Shown: positions 35,430 through 47,172 of the stretch, piece after piece | Numbering within the stretch: the stretch's first letter is position 1 | How the letters are laid out: each line of letters begins with the position of its first letter | DNA from: Micropterix aruncella | Lineage: Eukaryota > Arthropoda > Insecta > Lepidoptera > Micropterigidae | DNA: 64,000 nt | Reading direction: 5' to 3' | NCBI GenBank assembly: GCA_944548615.1 | Contig: OX155961.1 | Location: forward strand, 14,400,639-14,464,638 | The notes under the pieces: model-generated | Told to the model about the DNA's origin: nothing | The model's database searches: none | The model's input: the letters and a program-made list of their open reading frames with translations, nothing else | Made by a program: the position numbers and the translations under genes

Positions 35430-37980
35430 TGTTTGTTTATTCACTTCTTGTATCTTTTTATTATATATGAAAACTTATAATTGGCCTTCAGCACTTATTT
35501 CTCATTGTGTACCTATATGTTATGTCTGGGATATAATGTGCCCACGGATTGAACTTAAAAACTTTGCGGAAAATAAAATCTACATTCAATCTAAGCTAAA
35601 TCGCGAGTCCAACGCCTTATCGCGAACTGTTAGTTGAGCCGACCTAAGGAAACACAGACAGGCCATCAGGCCTAAGCTGCACGGAACCTTTAAGAACCCT
35701 CTAGGTGAACAGCTCGTGAAGCTGAACACGGACGCTATTGTGGACATAAGAAAAGTTGACCTGGACCATGAAAGACGAGCCGAAAACCAGACCTGCTATA
35801 CAGTATAATTAACACTGTGGTATGTTCAAGCGTCCAAGCGTACTCGCTCAATTGACACTAAGATGTTACGTCAGTCAATTGCGGGCGCAAGATAGGACGA
35901 TCAGAGAGACGCCCTTAACTGAACGACCAAATGCTGTGGACGCTGTAGCCGGCTTCGGCCAGAAGGACATCATCATCATTATCTAATATTGCGGTCAACA
36001 TTAAAAAAAAAATTAAAAAAAAGTCTTAGAACAAGCGCTATATTTGGTCATGTCATTATTATACTTTAGTTTTCCTGGCCGCTGCTACTGGGGGAACCGG
36101 GGGACAAACGTTTTGTTTTCAAGTTGAGCTTACGCTATGCAATAAAAAAATATTACAAATAACCTAATTGTCCATACATGTTGATCCTGGCCATGCTGGA
36201 TTTGCCAATAGGCCGTATAGGCCGCTGCCCAGGGACGGTAGACTTCAGGGACGGCAGATTTCAGAGGGTGCTCGCTTTTGTATAGTTGAAGTCATCAAGT
36301 TCGTCTGCGATTGTAAAAGTCACTCAAGCAAGTCACTTGTTGATAAAGTTTTCTATCTATTAAATCTTCAATCTCATTTGTCATTATGTCTCTATTGTGA
36401 CAGTTACACTCCTATCTTATGTTAGTTACGTGTATGTTACTGCGCTGCGAGGTAGTAAGGTAGGTAGGCGAAGTAAGGTAGGCGGCGTGTCGAATCGTGG
36501 AGGTGCTTCTATATAGGAAGCACCGCCACTTGCTATCCGTCCGCACGCACCACCGCATCTCACCCGCAGCGCTTTCTTCCAGCATAAAATACACAAAGTA
36601 TCGTCCGTGTTGTACCCAACCGATACTTAAAATTCTCGGAATTCGTGTTCGTACAAATTTCACAAGGGAAATTCGCATTCTGAAGGTCCTTTGTTTGTTG
36701 GCGAATTGATAGTTAAATGCAATCTTCTTTCTTATATAGGTATATAGGCAGAGACAGTGAACATCAAAAACTTTGCCGATATTAAAGATGATTTCGCCAA
36801 CAAAAAATATTGTAAAAGCATAATTCTAGTTTCATTATATTTTTATTTTATGATTAATTAATTCACTCATTTAGAATTTCTATATCTACCCACCCACTTA
36901 AATACGTAAAATTGTTCGTTGCCTAAACAAGGTCTCGGTAAATAAATACCAGTGGTTAAGATAGGTATAATCCAGCAATGTTCTAGAGTTGTATGAGCAG
37001 AGTAAGCCTTCAGCGCTTTATTTGGAGCTGTGAGAAAGGCCGAATCCCTCCTACCTACAATGGATGCACTTAGGGTGCCACTAAGTGCCACTAAGCGCCA
37101 CTACCATCAAAAGGTGCCACTACCAAGCAAGTTAACCTGGCAAGTTAACACAATAAAAATATGAAAGACTGTAAAAGTTCTGTCTACCTTTAAATTGGCT
37201 GGTATGTGATTAGGAAAATACATTCCCGAACCATATCTTCAATTATTTTAAAGACTGCGGCTGGACCATTGATGGAGACCGAGTTCTTCCACGTTTCATG
37301 ACGCTAAATCCTATTCCTAAGACGTCCCCAGACGTTGTTATTTGCCACTGTAAATGACTGTGTAACTTAAAGAAATGCAGTGCAGGAAAGCAAACCTTCC
37401 TTTCTTAAAGCTCTATATTCCCTGCAAACGTACCTGCTATCATTCTGGGGACACAAAGTAATAGTTTTGTTCTGTAAGTTTTCTTGCCAAAAAATCGCTG
37501 GTTTGTGTCATTTTCGAAAGACTGATTTAAAAAAAAAGTTTAACAACGTTATTTTGGAGTTAATGTTTCAAATCCTCATGTTTCAAAACACATTAGTAGA
37601 GTATTAGCATACTGGCACCATCTTGAGAAATCTAATATTTGTACTTTTACAGTATGTTTTTTAAATGCTCTTGCTCTAAAACATACAATAATTAGATATT
37701 TTCGACGCGTTCCTATTTCAAATGGGGTCTTTACAGCGCCGATTTAAGTTTTCGGAGACATATTGGCCGCCATTTACAATATCTCATTTACAACCTAACA
37801 TTTTAAGTTTGAATATAAGGGAAATTACATTTTTCCTAGAAATAATATGGAATGCTTCTAAAATTAAAATGGAGACCCTTTTCAGATATTTCGACTAGTT
37901 TATTCGAATAGGCTCGTTTTAGTCTTTTGCTATAGTCGATAGAAATAACAATGGATTTTAGGGGTGGATTGGTGCTTTCT
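35430..37980. other. Mostly unassigned repeat-derived region
   Basis: No gene recognised. A hAT-like end lies near 36190-36260 (CATGCTGGATTTGCCAATAG, GGCCGTATAGGCC). Short frames at 36412-36709 and 37380-37607 have no motif. GC-richer stretches near 35590-35970 and 36430-36560 are probably old element pieces. Confidence 0.4.
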
Positions 37981-37989
37981 TATCAGGGC

Positions 37990-38569
37990 CAGTGCCGGAT
38001 TTATACTTTTCTCAAGTGTAGACCACTTGACAATGTGCCGCCCCTCCCTTCTTCATATCTTAATCAATAGTATTTATTATCACCCTAGGTATCATTTATT
38101 ATCAACCAATCAATGGTATTATTTATTATCAACCTTTTCTAAGCAACCAACAATTATATACATTTAAGTCGATAGGTATTGAAAGTAAGTATCGTGGCAT
38201 TGAAAATACACACCAATGAATGATTTAGCTATTAAATAAACGTATAAGGAAACCAGAATTATACTTATTTACGGTATTGGTTAAACGTTGCACAGAGATT
38301 GGTTCTTTACAATTGTTGAGCGATTGGGGTAATGATATTGATTCAGATGACTCAGCAGTCTTGTAAAGTCGCAATAGCGAAGGGGCATCTATCCAAATGA
38401 GATTTAAGATTTAATAGATAGAAAACTCTTTCTACGAGTGGCTTGCTTGATTATCATACTCATAATCACGCACGAACTTGACGGCTTCTACTATACCAAA
38501 GCGAGCGCCCTCTAAAATCTGCCGCCCCTAGCCCGCGGCCTATACGGCCTATTGACAAATCCAGCACTG
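37990..38569. mobile_element. hAT-type MITE with 8-bp duplication
   Basis: Starts CAGTGCCGGATTT and ends AAATCCAGCACTG, the hAT form of terminal repeat. Flanked by ATCAGGGC (37982-37989) and ATCAGGCC (38570-38577), 7 of 8 matching, the length expected for hAT. 580 bp, no ORF. Confidence 0.8.
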
Positions 38570-38577
38570 ATCAGGCC

Positions 38578-39260
38578 TATAGTTGGCGCAGACGACTATC
38601 TACACTAAACGTAACTACGTGCATAGTAAAATGGAAATATTGTTATTAAAAGTCAAAGTGAGAAAGTAAAAACGATACGCTGCAATATTAACAGAACTAT
38701 AATCTAAAGGTTCATTAGAATGGATTATTGTAAATAATTTCATGGTTATATTTCTCCCTATTTAAGTTCCCTGTAAATAGATGATAGTAATATTACTAAG
38801 ATTAAAATTAAATAAGTATTTTCTTTTATTTTATTAGTTTTCTAGTTAGATATTTCCCCAGTGTTTTTCCAATTAAATTTAGAATTTGTTAGAACTTGAC
38901 TAGTGTTGTGTCTACCTTCCCCTTAACTTGCCCCAAACAACTCCGGTGACGGGGTAACTTGACTCACTCAACATGGTGGTCAAAAATTACAATTGCAACT
39001 AAATGTACATCGATGGTATTGACATAAGAATATTAAATAGTCTGGATATATCTTATTTTTGTTCTTAAGTTTGACATTTTTTTATTATTAACGGAAGTGA
39101 AAATTGCGCCTGTCAGCCTCGGCCTCCCTTACTACTTTGTCTGGTCTAATACTGTGAACTGTGACATGTAACACGATACAATAACACAAATTTCACACAC
39201 GTCACGGCCGATCAGACGATTAAAAAACTATAATAATCTCTAAATGCGTGTCCATAGCTA
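38578..39260. other. Intergenic before CPR-4
   Basis: Nothing recognised; AT-rich. Confidence 0.5.
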
Positions 39261-39412
39261 ATAAATTGAAAACTTCACAGTGGAAACAAATGTCAAACAC
39301 GTCGTAGAGGCATAATTAATTGCGATAATTTGTATCCTTTTGCAGAATTTCCACAGGATTTGACGCAATGGCAATACATTAAGATCTTTAGAAATTTGTG
39401 GAAGCATTTTGG

Positions 39413-39450
39413 TATAAAATTTAGTTCCGATTTTCCTATCGGCACAGTTT
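39413..39450 (+). promoter_or_regulatory. CPR-4 core promoter
   Basis: TATAAA at 39413-39418, initiator GCACAGTTTC with A at 39446, 33 bp apart. The whole 39261-39506 block is conserved at 50481-50729 upstream of CPR-5. Confidence 0.8.
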
Positions 39451-39494
39451 CATTTTGGAACGTAGCGCCTTCCTATAAGCATCAAAGCATCAAG

Positions 39495-42289
39495 ATGAGT
39501 TTCAGAGTAAGTAGTGATTTCATTATTACACAAATATAGGAAATGGAAGCAACAAGCCTTTCTTATAAGAAATCTTTCCTCTGCGACTACGGAACAAATC
39601 CTTTTATATTGCATCATTAGGAAATTTAATAAATAGACTTATTCCTCCAAATCAAAGACAGCCTTTCATTTCGTTGTCAAAAAATATTGTAATTTTTACA
39701 ATTATCCCATAAGATATTAATCAAATTAATGAATATTTTTTTTTATATACATACTCATTTATATTTGATGCGATTGATTGAGATACTTAATGAACCTAAA
39801 AGGAGTCAAAACGCGTGTATTCGGTTTGTTTATACCCTGAAGAAGTTTGATCACACATCGACCTTACATAGGCAAATGAAGTGAGTCCTCAATTAGGTGA
39901 TGAAGTGATTTTCATATATTCACCCTACTCTTTCGTGGACTTCATTCAAACACGCCTTCTTATTTGTATAATCTCTTCTCTCCACTTCCATCCAATGGCC
40001 ATCCATTGGATGTATTACTGGCCATACCTCAGCATTCATCAACTTTCATGTCCAAGTCGTTAGCAGTGCAGGCATCCCGAATATGGAACTCTCTGCCTTC
40101 GCTTATGAGACAACTAGAGCTGTCAACTACAACGGGCGAACCCGTCATCTCAGGAAGTTTTTGCCCCTGAGACAACCTGAAAACCTGATCGGGATTAAAA
40201 AACATATTAAGAGACATTTACTTAACGTATCAATACCCACTCAGAAACCAATTAATGCTTTGTAGGCGTTTTGCACTGCCTTTTTGGAATTAACTTACTG
40301 ATTTGTAAATTTTTTCCCAAATTTCGAAATAGGTGGAAGTCTGTGGGGCAATATTTGCCGATTAAAGTGGGTGACCAAGAGTCTCGAGTTGAAACTCCTG
40401 CAATTTCGCGACTGTATACCGTGCAGTTGTCGTGCAGAGACAGTGGCGAAGAGCAATTTACCAAGTTCGATGGTTTAATCACGACCTTCTACATTATTTT
40501 TTATGGTTCTTGGCAACACACATTTGCATGCATGCTGTGCCTAACCGCAAGAAATACACCGGACCACAGATTCAATAATAACGCGATTTTTTATCATTTC
40601 ATGATTGTGTATACGAAAATATCAAAACACAAACGACAGAAAGACAATATATGGTAGTTCTCGTGTTTAGACCTCGAGAGTGTCTCTATTTACAAAAATG
40701 CACCTTTTCGATCAACGAAGAAAGTTAGGAAAAATTTGAAAGATAGGCGCACAGGTGTTCCCACTGAATTTCGTAGTTACTTGGAATTAGAAAAATGATG
40801 GCCAAACCGCGGCGTCGTAACAGTTAGTGGCAGGAGGGGGTTTTAGGACATGCGGAAACCAAATTTTTATTGGCGGGTTCTAATCTAATGGCTATGGAAT
40901 CAATTTTGAAACTAGAATAACATGTGAAATCAGAGACTTTCGCGGTTATTTGAAATTGTAAATAAGATTAAAAACGATTTTACCGCGTGAATTTTGTAGC
41001 AACTGACGTTTCGGCGACGTTGCAGCCGCCGTTGTTCAGGGTCTACCTGGACAACGGCGGCTGCAACGCCGCCGAAACGTCGGGTGCTACAAAATTCACG
41101 CGGTAAATTCGTTTTTTATCTTATTTATAAGAAAATAACATAGCTTTCTTTTCATAACCCCTAGAGCCTCAATTGGCCGATATCGGCCCCAACACGATTC
41201 AGCGTGACGGCTCCGTTTTAATTTAATTTTAATTTAATTTGTTTTACTTCATTATGTTTTATTAGGTTAATATGTTTTATTTTAATTATGTTTACAGTGG
41301 TTTAGCAGTAATTAATGTTTTGGTGAGACAGTGTCATAATTATTTTTTTTTACTAATTTTTACTAAAATTTTTGGTACATCAACTTGTCAATCGGCTGAG
41401 TGACCGAGGCCTGAAGGGTTAAAGGGGGAAAGAGGGGGGAGCAAAAGTCGAACAGTGCTTAGTGACATACAGCTAGTATTTTAAAACTAGCTGTATGTCA
41501 CTAAGAAACCTCTTGAAATCCAGCTTGAAAACCTCGACTCGAACCGCTAACATCGCAAAACTCGTCCGAAGCCCACTTACACATACACTTACAACAACTG
41601 CTGTGAACTCTACCGTAGCCATTGTAATCGGACCTATAGAAACAAACTGGTATTCACGAGTCACTTCCGCGCGCATCTTCGAAGAGGTCCTGTCAACCAA
41701 GAGGTCGCCGTCGTCGGATCACGATGAGGAGGACATCATACTTTTATAACACTGTTACTTTTCTTTTTTATAGATACTTTTATTCGCCTCCATGGCCGCT
41801 CTCGGTTCCAGTCAAATTCAGTTCCAGACCTTAAATTCAGCGACCCCCAGCCCAGCTCTGGCAAGATTCAGCTTCGCTCCAATACGGCCAGCCTTCCAAC
41901 AGCGTGTAGCATTCCAGCCTCAAGTAGCGTACCAGCCCCAAGTAGCGTACCAGCCCCAAGTAGCGTACCAGCCCCAAGTAGCGTTCCAGCAGCGCGTAGC
42001 CCTCCCTCAAGTACAGAGAATTCCGATTGCAGACCAAGACGGACCAGCGGAATACCAATTCAGATACGCCGTCAACGACCCAATCACAGGAGACTACAAG
42101 AGTCAAGATGAATCAAGACTGAACGACGCCGTCCAAGGGCAGTACACCCTCGTGCAACCTGATGGCCTTCTGAGGATAGTGGAATATAGTGCCAATGATG
42201 CTACGGGTTTCAACGCTGTCGTAAGATACGAACCAGCCGGTGGAAGAGTAGCAGTAGCGCATCCCGCAGTAGCTAAAGTAGTACAATAA
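39495..42289 (+). CDS. RR-2 cuticular protein CPR-4 (two exons)
   Basis: Exon 1 is 39495-39506 (M-S-F-R, donor GTAAGT); exon 2 is 41774-42289 after TTTTTTATAG. The phase-0 intron is 2267 bp. The product has 175 residues: signal peptide MSFRILLFASMAALGSS, a linker with the six-residue repeat YQPQVA three times (18-nt repeats, about residues 56-75), the RR-2 domain (residues ~97-160: EYQFRYAVNDPITGDYKSQ, ESRLNDAVQGQYT, QPDGLLRIVEYSANDATGF), and a short Val/Ala tail. It is the tandem twin of CPR-5. Its intron carries a LINE tail, a mini-foldback, repeat R3, a hairpin element and an unexplained 260-bp insertion. Confidence 0.94.
39930..40265 (+). pseudogene. LINE C-terminal fragment in the CPR-4 intron
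   Basis: Plus strand reads SKSLAVQASRIWNSLPSLMR, then after a short insertion FLPLRQPENLIGIKKHIKRH. This is the end of a Jockey/CR1-like ORF. The frame is split by the mini-element at about 40117-40175. Confidence 0.65.
40117..40178 (+). mobile_element. Mini copy of the GGGCGARCCC family
   Basis: Contains GTCAACTACAACGGGCGAAC and CCCGTCATCTCAGGAAGTTT, the head of the foldback family, with the ACGGG-CGAA-CCCGT hairpin. TGAGACAAC flanks it on both sides, suggesting a short target-site duplication. It splits a LINE frame. Confidence 0.6.
40358..40480 (+). repeat. Dispersed repeat R3, copy 2
   Basis: Inverted match to 13447-13577, in the CPR-4 intron. Confidence 0.65.
40924..41133 (+). mobile_element. 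GC-core hairpin element, copy 1 (CPR-4 intron)
   Basis: A 5' head (AGACTTTCGCGGTTATTTG), then inverted arms of about 80 bp: TTTACCGCGTGAATTTTGTA, GACGTTTCGGCGACGTTGCA, GCCGCCGTTG and back. Flanked by AATAACAT on both sides (40916-40923, 41134-41141), perhaps the core of a longer decayed duplication. Confidence 0.82.
41458..41505. repeat. Perfect 20-bp-arm hairpin in the CPR-4 intron
   Basis: CTTAGTGACATACAGCTAGT, an 8-nt spacer, and its exact reverse complement. It marks the left edge of sequence absent from the CPR-5 intron. Confidence 0.9.
41486..41745 (+). other. Insertion with 84-codon open frame, unknown
   Basis: Absent from the CPR-5 intron, where CAGCTATTATTTTATAACAC reads straight through. 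The frame 41495-41749 starts M-S-L-R and ends DHDEEDIILL, its stop coming from shared intron sequence. It is GC-richer than the intron and looks codon-like at the end, but I recognise no family. Possibly a captured exon or element fragment. Confidence 0.4.
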
Positions 42290-43234
42290 TAAATGTATCA
42301 AAAGCAACAGAATGTGATACAATAAATATATATTTATAGCAGTGATATGAAAATTAACTATTGTATAGTTTACAAAAAAAAATTGAAGCGATATATTTTT
42401 TATACCTAGAATATATACCTACTTTTATCTATCCATTAATAAAAAAATGTCATAAATGTTGTATTTGTTTGCTTTTATATCCAATTAATACAATACTGAA
42501 CTCTAGAAAAATAAACCATGTTGTCCTACATACGTCAAAAATTACCATTGGGGTAAATTTTGGTCTTTATAAATGATTAAAGAATACCGTATTGATATCA
42601 TCCCTCATGCAAGCGATATTTTTGAAAGTTTACAGGAGGTAATTAATACGTGATAACTAATTGGTGACTTATGGCGGTCAAATATATTGCCTAAAGTTGG
42701 CCTTAGAGCCCTGGTTTTCGTAAATAAAGGTTATTCGGCCAATCGCTACGTGAAACTGTACTTCGCAGCCGAATATTGGTCTCAAATTGTCGGTCACAGG
42801 TCCGGGTAACCACAATGGGTACCCGGATCGCACGACGATTTCTATTTAATTACCCACTGAGTACGAGGCAGTCGACCTTTTAACCCCCTCCCCTTACTGG
42901 ACTAAAGATGGACCATAAATAACAAAGAGTTACATTTTGGATTCAGAAAAAGGCTCTAAAACCTTACTTTTTCAATATTTCCATAAGAAAACAATACGCG
43001 TCTACCAGAGGCAGCCATAAAAATAAAGGTATTTTACTTCTAAATGAATGACGCTTTTCTACTTGCGTTTGCAATAAGCAACTACGTGTTCTAGCCTTTG
43101 TTATTGAAAATATATTACTTCTCGCGGGCTGTCCTTCGAGAAGGAATATATTTTCTTAAGTCGTATCGCTCACAATAACCTGGTCATTCAAAATAATTAT
43201 TTTCAGGTTAATCAAGTTTAACCGCCATATGAGC
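42290..43234. other. CPR-4 3' UTR and unassigned intergenic
   Basis: AATAAA near 42322 is the probable poly(A) signal; 42290-42460 is conserved after CPR-5. 42690-42880 is GC-richer, of unknown origin. Confidence 0.5.
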
Positions 43235-43388
43235 TCACGTAGAGTAGGCATAACGTTGTCGAGGACAGGTCATCAACGGATATAGATAACGCGACCCAAT
43301 AATTTGAAAACAGAAAAAGCAAGACGGAGTTGCCTTCTTTGCCCCATGTTCAGCATTAAAGTTTTGCTGAGAAATTGCGATACATGAT

Positions 43389-43401
43389 GACGGGGAGGAA
43401 T
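43389..43401 (+). repeat. 13-bp target-site duplication, left copy
   Basis: GACGGGGAGGAAT, repeated exactly at 44070-44082. Confidence 0.88.
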
Positions 43402-44069
43402 ATATTGAGATGTCAACCACAACGGGCGAACCCGTCGCCGCAGGACGTTTTAACGATTCATCGTTCTATCGACCGTGCAGTGAGCGTAGAAGACTTTGGA
43501 CATTACAAATCCGACGTCTAGCTACGCCACAACCCGCAAGAGACCAACGCCTTTACCGCGAGATAGCCAGTAATGTTATCTGGCGGGCCGACACTCGCGC
43601 CCTTGCTTCCAATTGTGATCAGATTTCTCCGGTCTCTCGATTGGTTCCGAGTTCGAGGTCGCTTGCCCGGTCCTCTCCCTTACGAAGCGGTGAAACGGTG
43701 TACACCGAATCTGTCGCGGACCAAGGCGTCCTTTGCCCGACTCTGAACCGGGATCGGATGGCCAATGGTCATTTCAAGAGCAGTCGCCGTAAGGTAGGCA
43801 ACCACCCCCGCTCTATAGGAAACAATACAGTTCCCAGACTCCCCCGACTGTTAGTCGGAGTGCACAATCGATTGGCTTGCGCCGCTCGGTGCGCAGACCG
43901 CCCAGGAGCGCCAGAGGTTTGATTCCCAGGGGAGACTGGTTGACCCAGTGTCCTACCCAGGTTCGCACCCCATGCGTGGAGGCCATCGGATGGGTGTTGA
44001 CCCGTGAGTGTGACCGACCCTGAACACATGGGTCATCGTGGCCACCTCATCATGGGCCCGTTAGCTCCC
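43402..44069 (+). mobile_element. GGGCGARCCC-family element, copy 2 (simple form)
   Basis: 668 bp in the order A (43404-43855), m (43860-43945), tail. The head has ACGGG-CGAA-CCCGT; the tail ends GGGCCCGTTAGCTCCC against the duplication, as in copy 1. No poly(A). The long plus-strand frame (43410-43922) is broken in copy 1, so it is probably not a gene. Confidence 0.85.
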
Positions 44070-44082
44070 GACGGGGAGGAAT
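44070..44082 (+). repeat. 13-bp target-site duplication, right copy
   Basis: Exact repeat of 43389-43401. Confidence 0.88.
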
Positions 44083-44517
44083 GTAAAAGCAAAACCTCGC
44101 ACAAGCATTTTGCATTCTTTGAAGCATCCTCTCAGTTTTCCTATACAAACACAGCTGTATACACAGCCGCCATAGTCCAAGACAGATAAAATATAAGCAA
44201 TAACGACAGAGATACGGATTTTAACACTAAGGGAGTCCCGGATCCTGTATAACGCCTTGAACCATACTAAATCCCAACACACAACTCTATTACTGATATA
44301 CTATTTAAAACGATGATTCGGAATAAAAATTGGCCACTAATTTATCGTAGTAGATATTTTTGGAATAGGGGAGCAGCCCACCATCATACGAGGTCTATCA
44401 TATAATGTCTACATCATATTTTTTTATTTAATAATAATTTTACAGATTATTGATACTTATCCGCTTCAAACTACTCTACTCCCCTATTCACACACGGTTC
44501 CCAGCAGTGTTTTTTTT

Positions 44518-45130
44518 ATTTCGAGATGCAGTCCTAAATGGCTTCATTTGACATGGCCTTTAAGGTCTGTATCAAATTTGATTTAACGACATTAATACTC
44601 TGAAAACGGCGTCCATCCAGCAATTACTTTAATTTTGATAAAAAGAAAATTCGCAAAGAACTAGCTATGGCGAAAGAGGGAGGCTGCAGGAGGATAGTGA
44701 TCTGATTTTTGACAAAAAAACTGATGAATTGGCACAGCTCAGTGTACGGGCTCCTTTTCGTGGTGCAAGAACTACTAGTAGTCGTCTCGCCACAGCTCTG
44801 GTCTCCTTTAGTATTTTTTTACGTAACCATTGCAAAACGCCTTGATAATGCACACGGCTCAATGTTCCACCTTGAGGTAAGAATTAATAATACACAATTC
44901 CATTAAAGTCGCAAAAAACATTGAGAATCTCTTTGACATTGGATCGAAACTGACGTGCTTCCATGGGGCGTAGGGATCCTTTGCTAATACATTCTGATGA
45001 TTGAACTTATGTCTCAATGTCATATCCGTAAATGCAGTTTTCGTCTCCTGTCATGTACAAATGCACGAATGTTCCATAGTCAGCAAAATTTTACGGTGTA
45101 TTGTTGCTCCAGAAAATCGCAAAAAGGCAA
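44518..45130 (-). pseudogene. Mariner-like transposase remnant, minus strand
   Basis: The reverse strand, with frameshifts and stops, gives the mariner order: MTGDENCIYGYDIET, SSECISKGSLRPMEARQF, RSNVKEILNVFCDFNG, FLPQGGTLSRVHYQGVLQWL, a decayed catalytic region, and an end reading LKAMSNEAI then DCISK. This matches the GDE...YDPETK...RSNVK...FDFNG signature of mariner transposases. Confidence 0.82.
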
Positions 45131-45132
45131 AA

Positions 45133-45145
45133 CAATTAATATGTT
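45133..45145 (+). repeat. 13-bp target-site duplication, left copy
   Basis: CAATTAATATGTT, repeated exactly at 45347-45359, around hairpin element copy 2. Confidence 0.88.
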
Positions 45146-45346
45146 ATAAATAATATAAAAAATGAATTTACCACGTGAATTTTGTAGCATCAGACGTTGC
45201 AGCCGCCGTTGTCTGGGTCCGACCCAGTCTACCCTAGACAACGGCGGCTGCATCGTCGTCGAAACATCGGGTGCTACAAAATTCACGCGGTAAATTCGTT
45301 TTCTATCTTATTTATAATGTCAAACAACCGCGATAGTCTCCGATAT
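45146..45346 (-). mobile_element. GC-core hairpin element, copy 2
   Basis: 201 bp, inverted relative to copies 1 and 3: arms with GAATTTTGTAGCA, GCAGCCGCCGTTGTC and back, then the head on the right (CAACCGCGATAGTCTCCGAT). Lies next to the mariner remnant. Confidence 0.88.
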
Positions 45347-45359
45347 CAATTAATATGTT

Positions 45360-46407
45360 GATTTTAAACATGAAAAAAGACACAAACTTGTTTCACTCAA
45401 ACAACGATATCACGAAAATTAAAGGAGATATCAACAGTCTATAAACATATGGTTATAGAGAAGGGTGTGAGGGACCACCCCTAACAAGACTCCAAATTAT
45501 TCGATGTGAGGTGGTGGTGTCAACTTACGAGTTATCTCCGTATTAAAAGGCGGTTTTGATGAAGCAGAATATATTTATTGATTGAATCGATTGAATATTG
45601 CCAGTTATAGCGCTTGCCGAATTAACGAGTGCCCGGATTACTTTATCGAGACGCGAGGGTTGCGCGACGGCGGTTATGTAGGAAAGTGGATGAGGATTGT
45701 ATGTGTGCTCCTAGTATCTTTTACTGGGCACGGCTCGAGTCTGTGGGGTTACAGACTGATACTTCGAGGCTCAGAGAAACTGAGGAAAGGGAACCAAGGA
45801 GCCGGATCCGTTGAGCGACCTCGTAGAGGGGTATGCAGATATGCCGTCGCAACCTTCGGGGAAGGTTATCAATCGGGGACTGATAATTTGGTTGCTTTTT
45901 GGCCGGTTTATATAGGCCGTCTAATGATGCAATTTGAAATATTCTGAGTAACAGTATTGTTTCATCGGCTGATTCATAGCTGCACGAGTCAAAATAATAG
46001 CTGAATTGTGTCAGTGGATTTCACTGGAAATCGATGCATTTGTTGATCGTATGTAGTGGACTTAAGGTCCGTTACAAGGGTATTCGAAAGTTAGTGCTGC
46101 CAACCTTATATCACTTAATATCATGGTTGGCGAAAACCTCAAAATGTTCGGCTATTTTCCTAACAGACCTCGTATTAGGAAAGCTGTTATTTGTAATTAC
46201 CTATCAAGCCTGTTTTGATAGTAAAATATTTATTTTAAAGTTTCGCCTGTGAAGCATAATAGAGGCACTACGTTCTATGGCAGAACAACTTTCAATGGGA
46301 TGCGTTAGAATAAAAAAATCCTAATACATAGTTACAAATTGATAAAAAGTTTGTCGACCGCTGAATTGGGTGTATCCAAAAGCTTGGTGTACCAGCAACG
46401 GCTCTAA
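45360..46407. other. Unassigned region with a 121-codon frame
   Basis: The frame 45582-45947 on + has no recognised motif and GC-rich, overlapping frames; I do not call it a gene. The rest is unassigned. Confidence 0.35.
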
Positions 46408-47172
46408 AGGTCTCGCCAAACAGAACGCGTACATAGCGCCGCGTTAAGTGTAACTAGCGTCCCGATTTAACGTCGCGTACTTTGGATGTCACACCGAAAT
46501 CGACTAGATATTGACGCACACAGAGCGTACCGCAGATCGATAACAGACTTTGGAAAGTTTCTTTGTTGTTGAGATGTCAAGTGATTCAAGTAACTCAGAT
46601 TACTTTTGTTCGCTTTATCACGATCGCAGGTACACGACATTAATAAAGGGAGAAAGGAATTGTGTCGGGAGATTTCATCACATGAAGATCGTTTTTTTTA
46701 TGCTTTCGTATGTCGCAAGATTTATTTGGAGAATTACATGAAATTCGTGAAAATTTTGTAATTTATTTTAATAATCAATAAACAGGTTGATAAACTACCT
46801 ACCAGTCACATTAATTTCTTTAACATTTTCTTCCCACAATTTTGATTTTATCGCCATGTTTTTTTTAATATGAATTATCATTCGTATTATATAGACAGGG
46901 GTGTCTCCGAACATATACTAACAGTTTTTCAGTCATAGTGCTTGTATTTTCACGCGTAAGTCGGACGTATTCAATGAAATTTGTAAACAAATACAACGCC
47001 CGGCGTCAAAGCGTTCTAGCGCGACGTCAAAGCGCCGCGTACTGCCAGCGCCCGCGCTCTGTTTGAGATAATACCGTCACAGTACAACACAATTCGGCGC
47101 TATAACGCGGCGTCAGGATTTACGCTGTAGCGCTCTGAAGCGCGCTAATACGCGTTCTGTTTGGCGAGGCCT
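46408..47172. mobile_element. TIR DNA transposon, GCCAAACAGAACGCGT type
   Basis: AGGTCTCGCCAAACAGAACG at the left is inverted at the right (CGTTCTGTTTGGCGAGGCCT). Both sides have subterminal GCGCCGCGT-like words. About 765 bp. A 63-codon frame (46550-46741, starting MESFFVVEMSSDSS) may be a transposase leftover but is not identifiable. PIF/Harbinger is a guess from the TIR style. Confidence 0.7.

Larger units (their letters stand above)
43235..44350 (-). pseudogene. LINE ORF2 fragment, minus strand, split by an insertion
   Basis: The right part (44070-44350) reads KALYRIRDSLSVKIRISVVI and YILSVLDYGGCVYSC on the minus strand; the left part (43235-43401) continues with PPRHHVSQFLSKTLMLNMGQ, RRQLRLAFSVFKLLG. 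This is a LINE RT thumb and C-terminus. The foldback element at 43402-44069 sits between them with a 13-bp duplication. Confidence 0.75.

Noticed and set aside
45582..45947. 121-residue frame as a gene
   Set aside because: No motif, start context, splice signals or homologue recognised, and it lies among element remnants.
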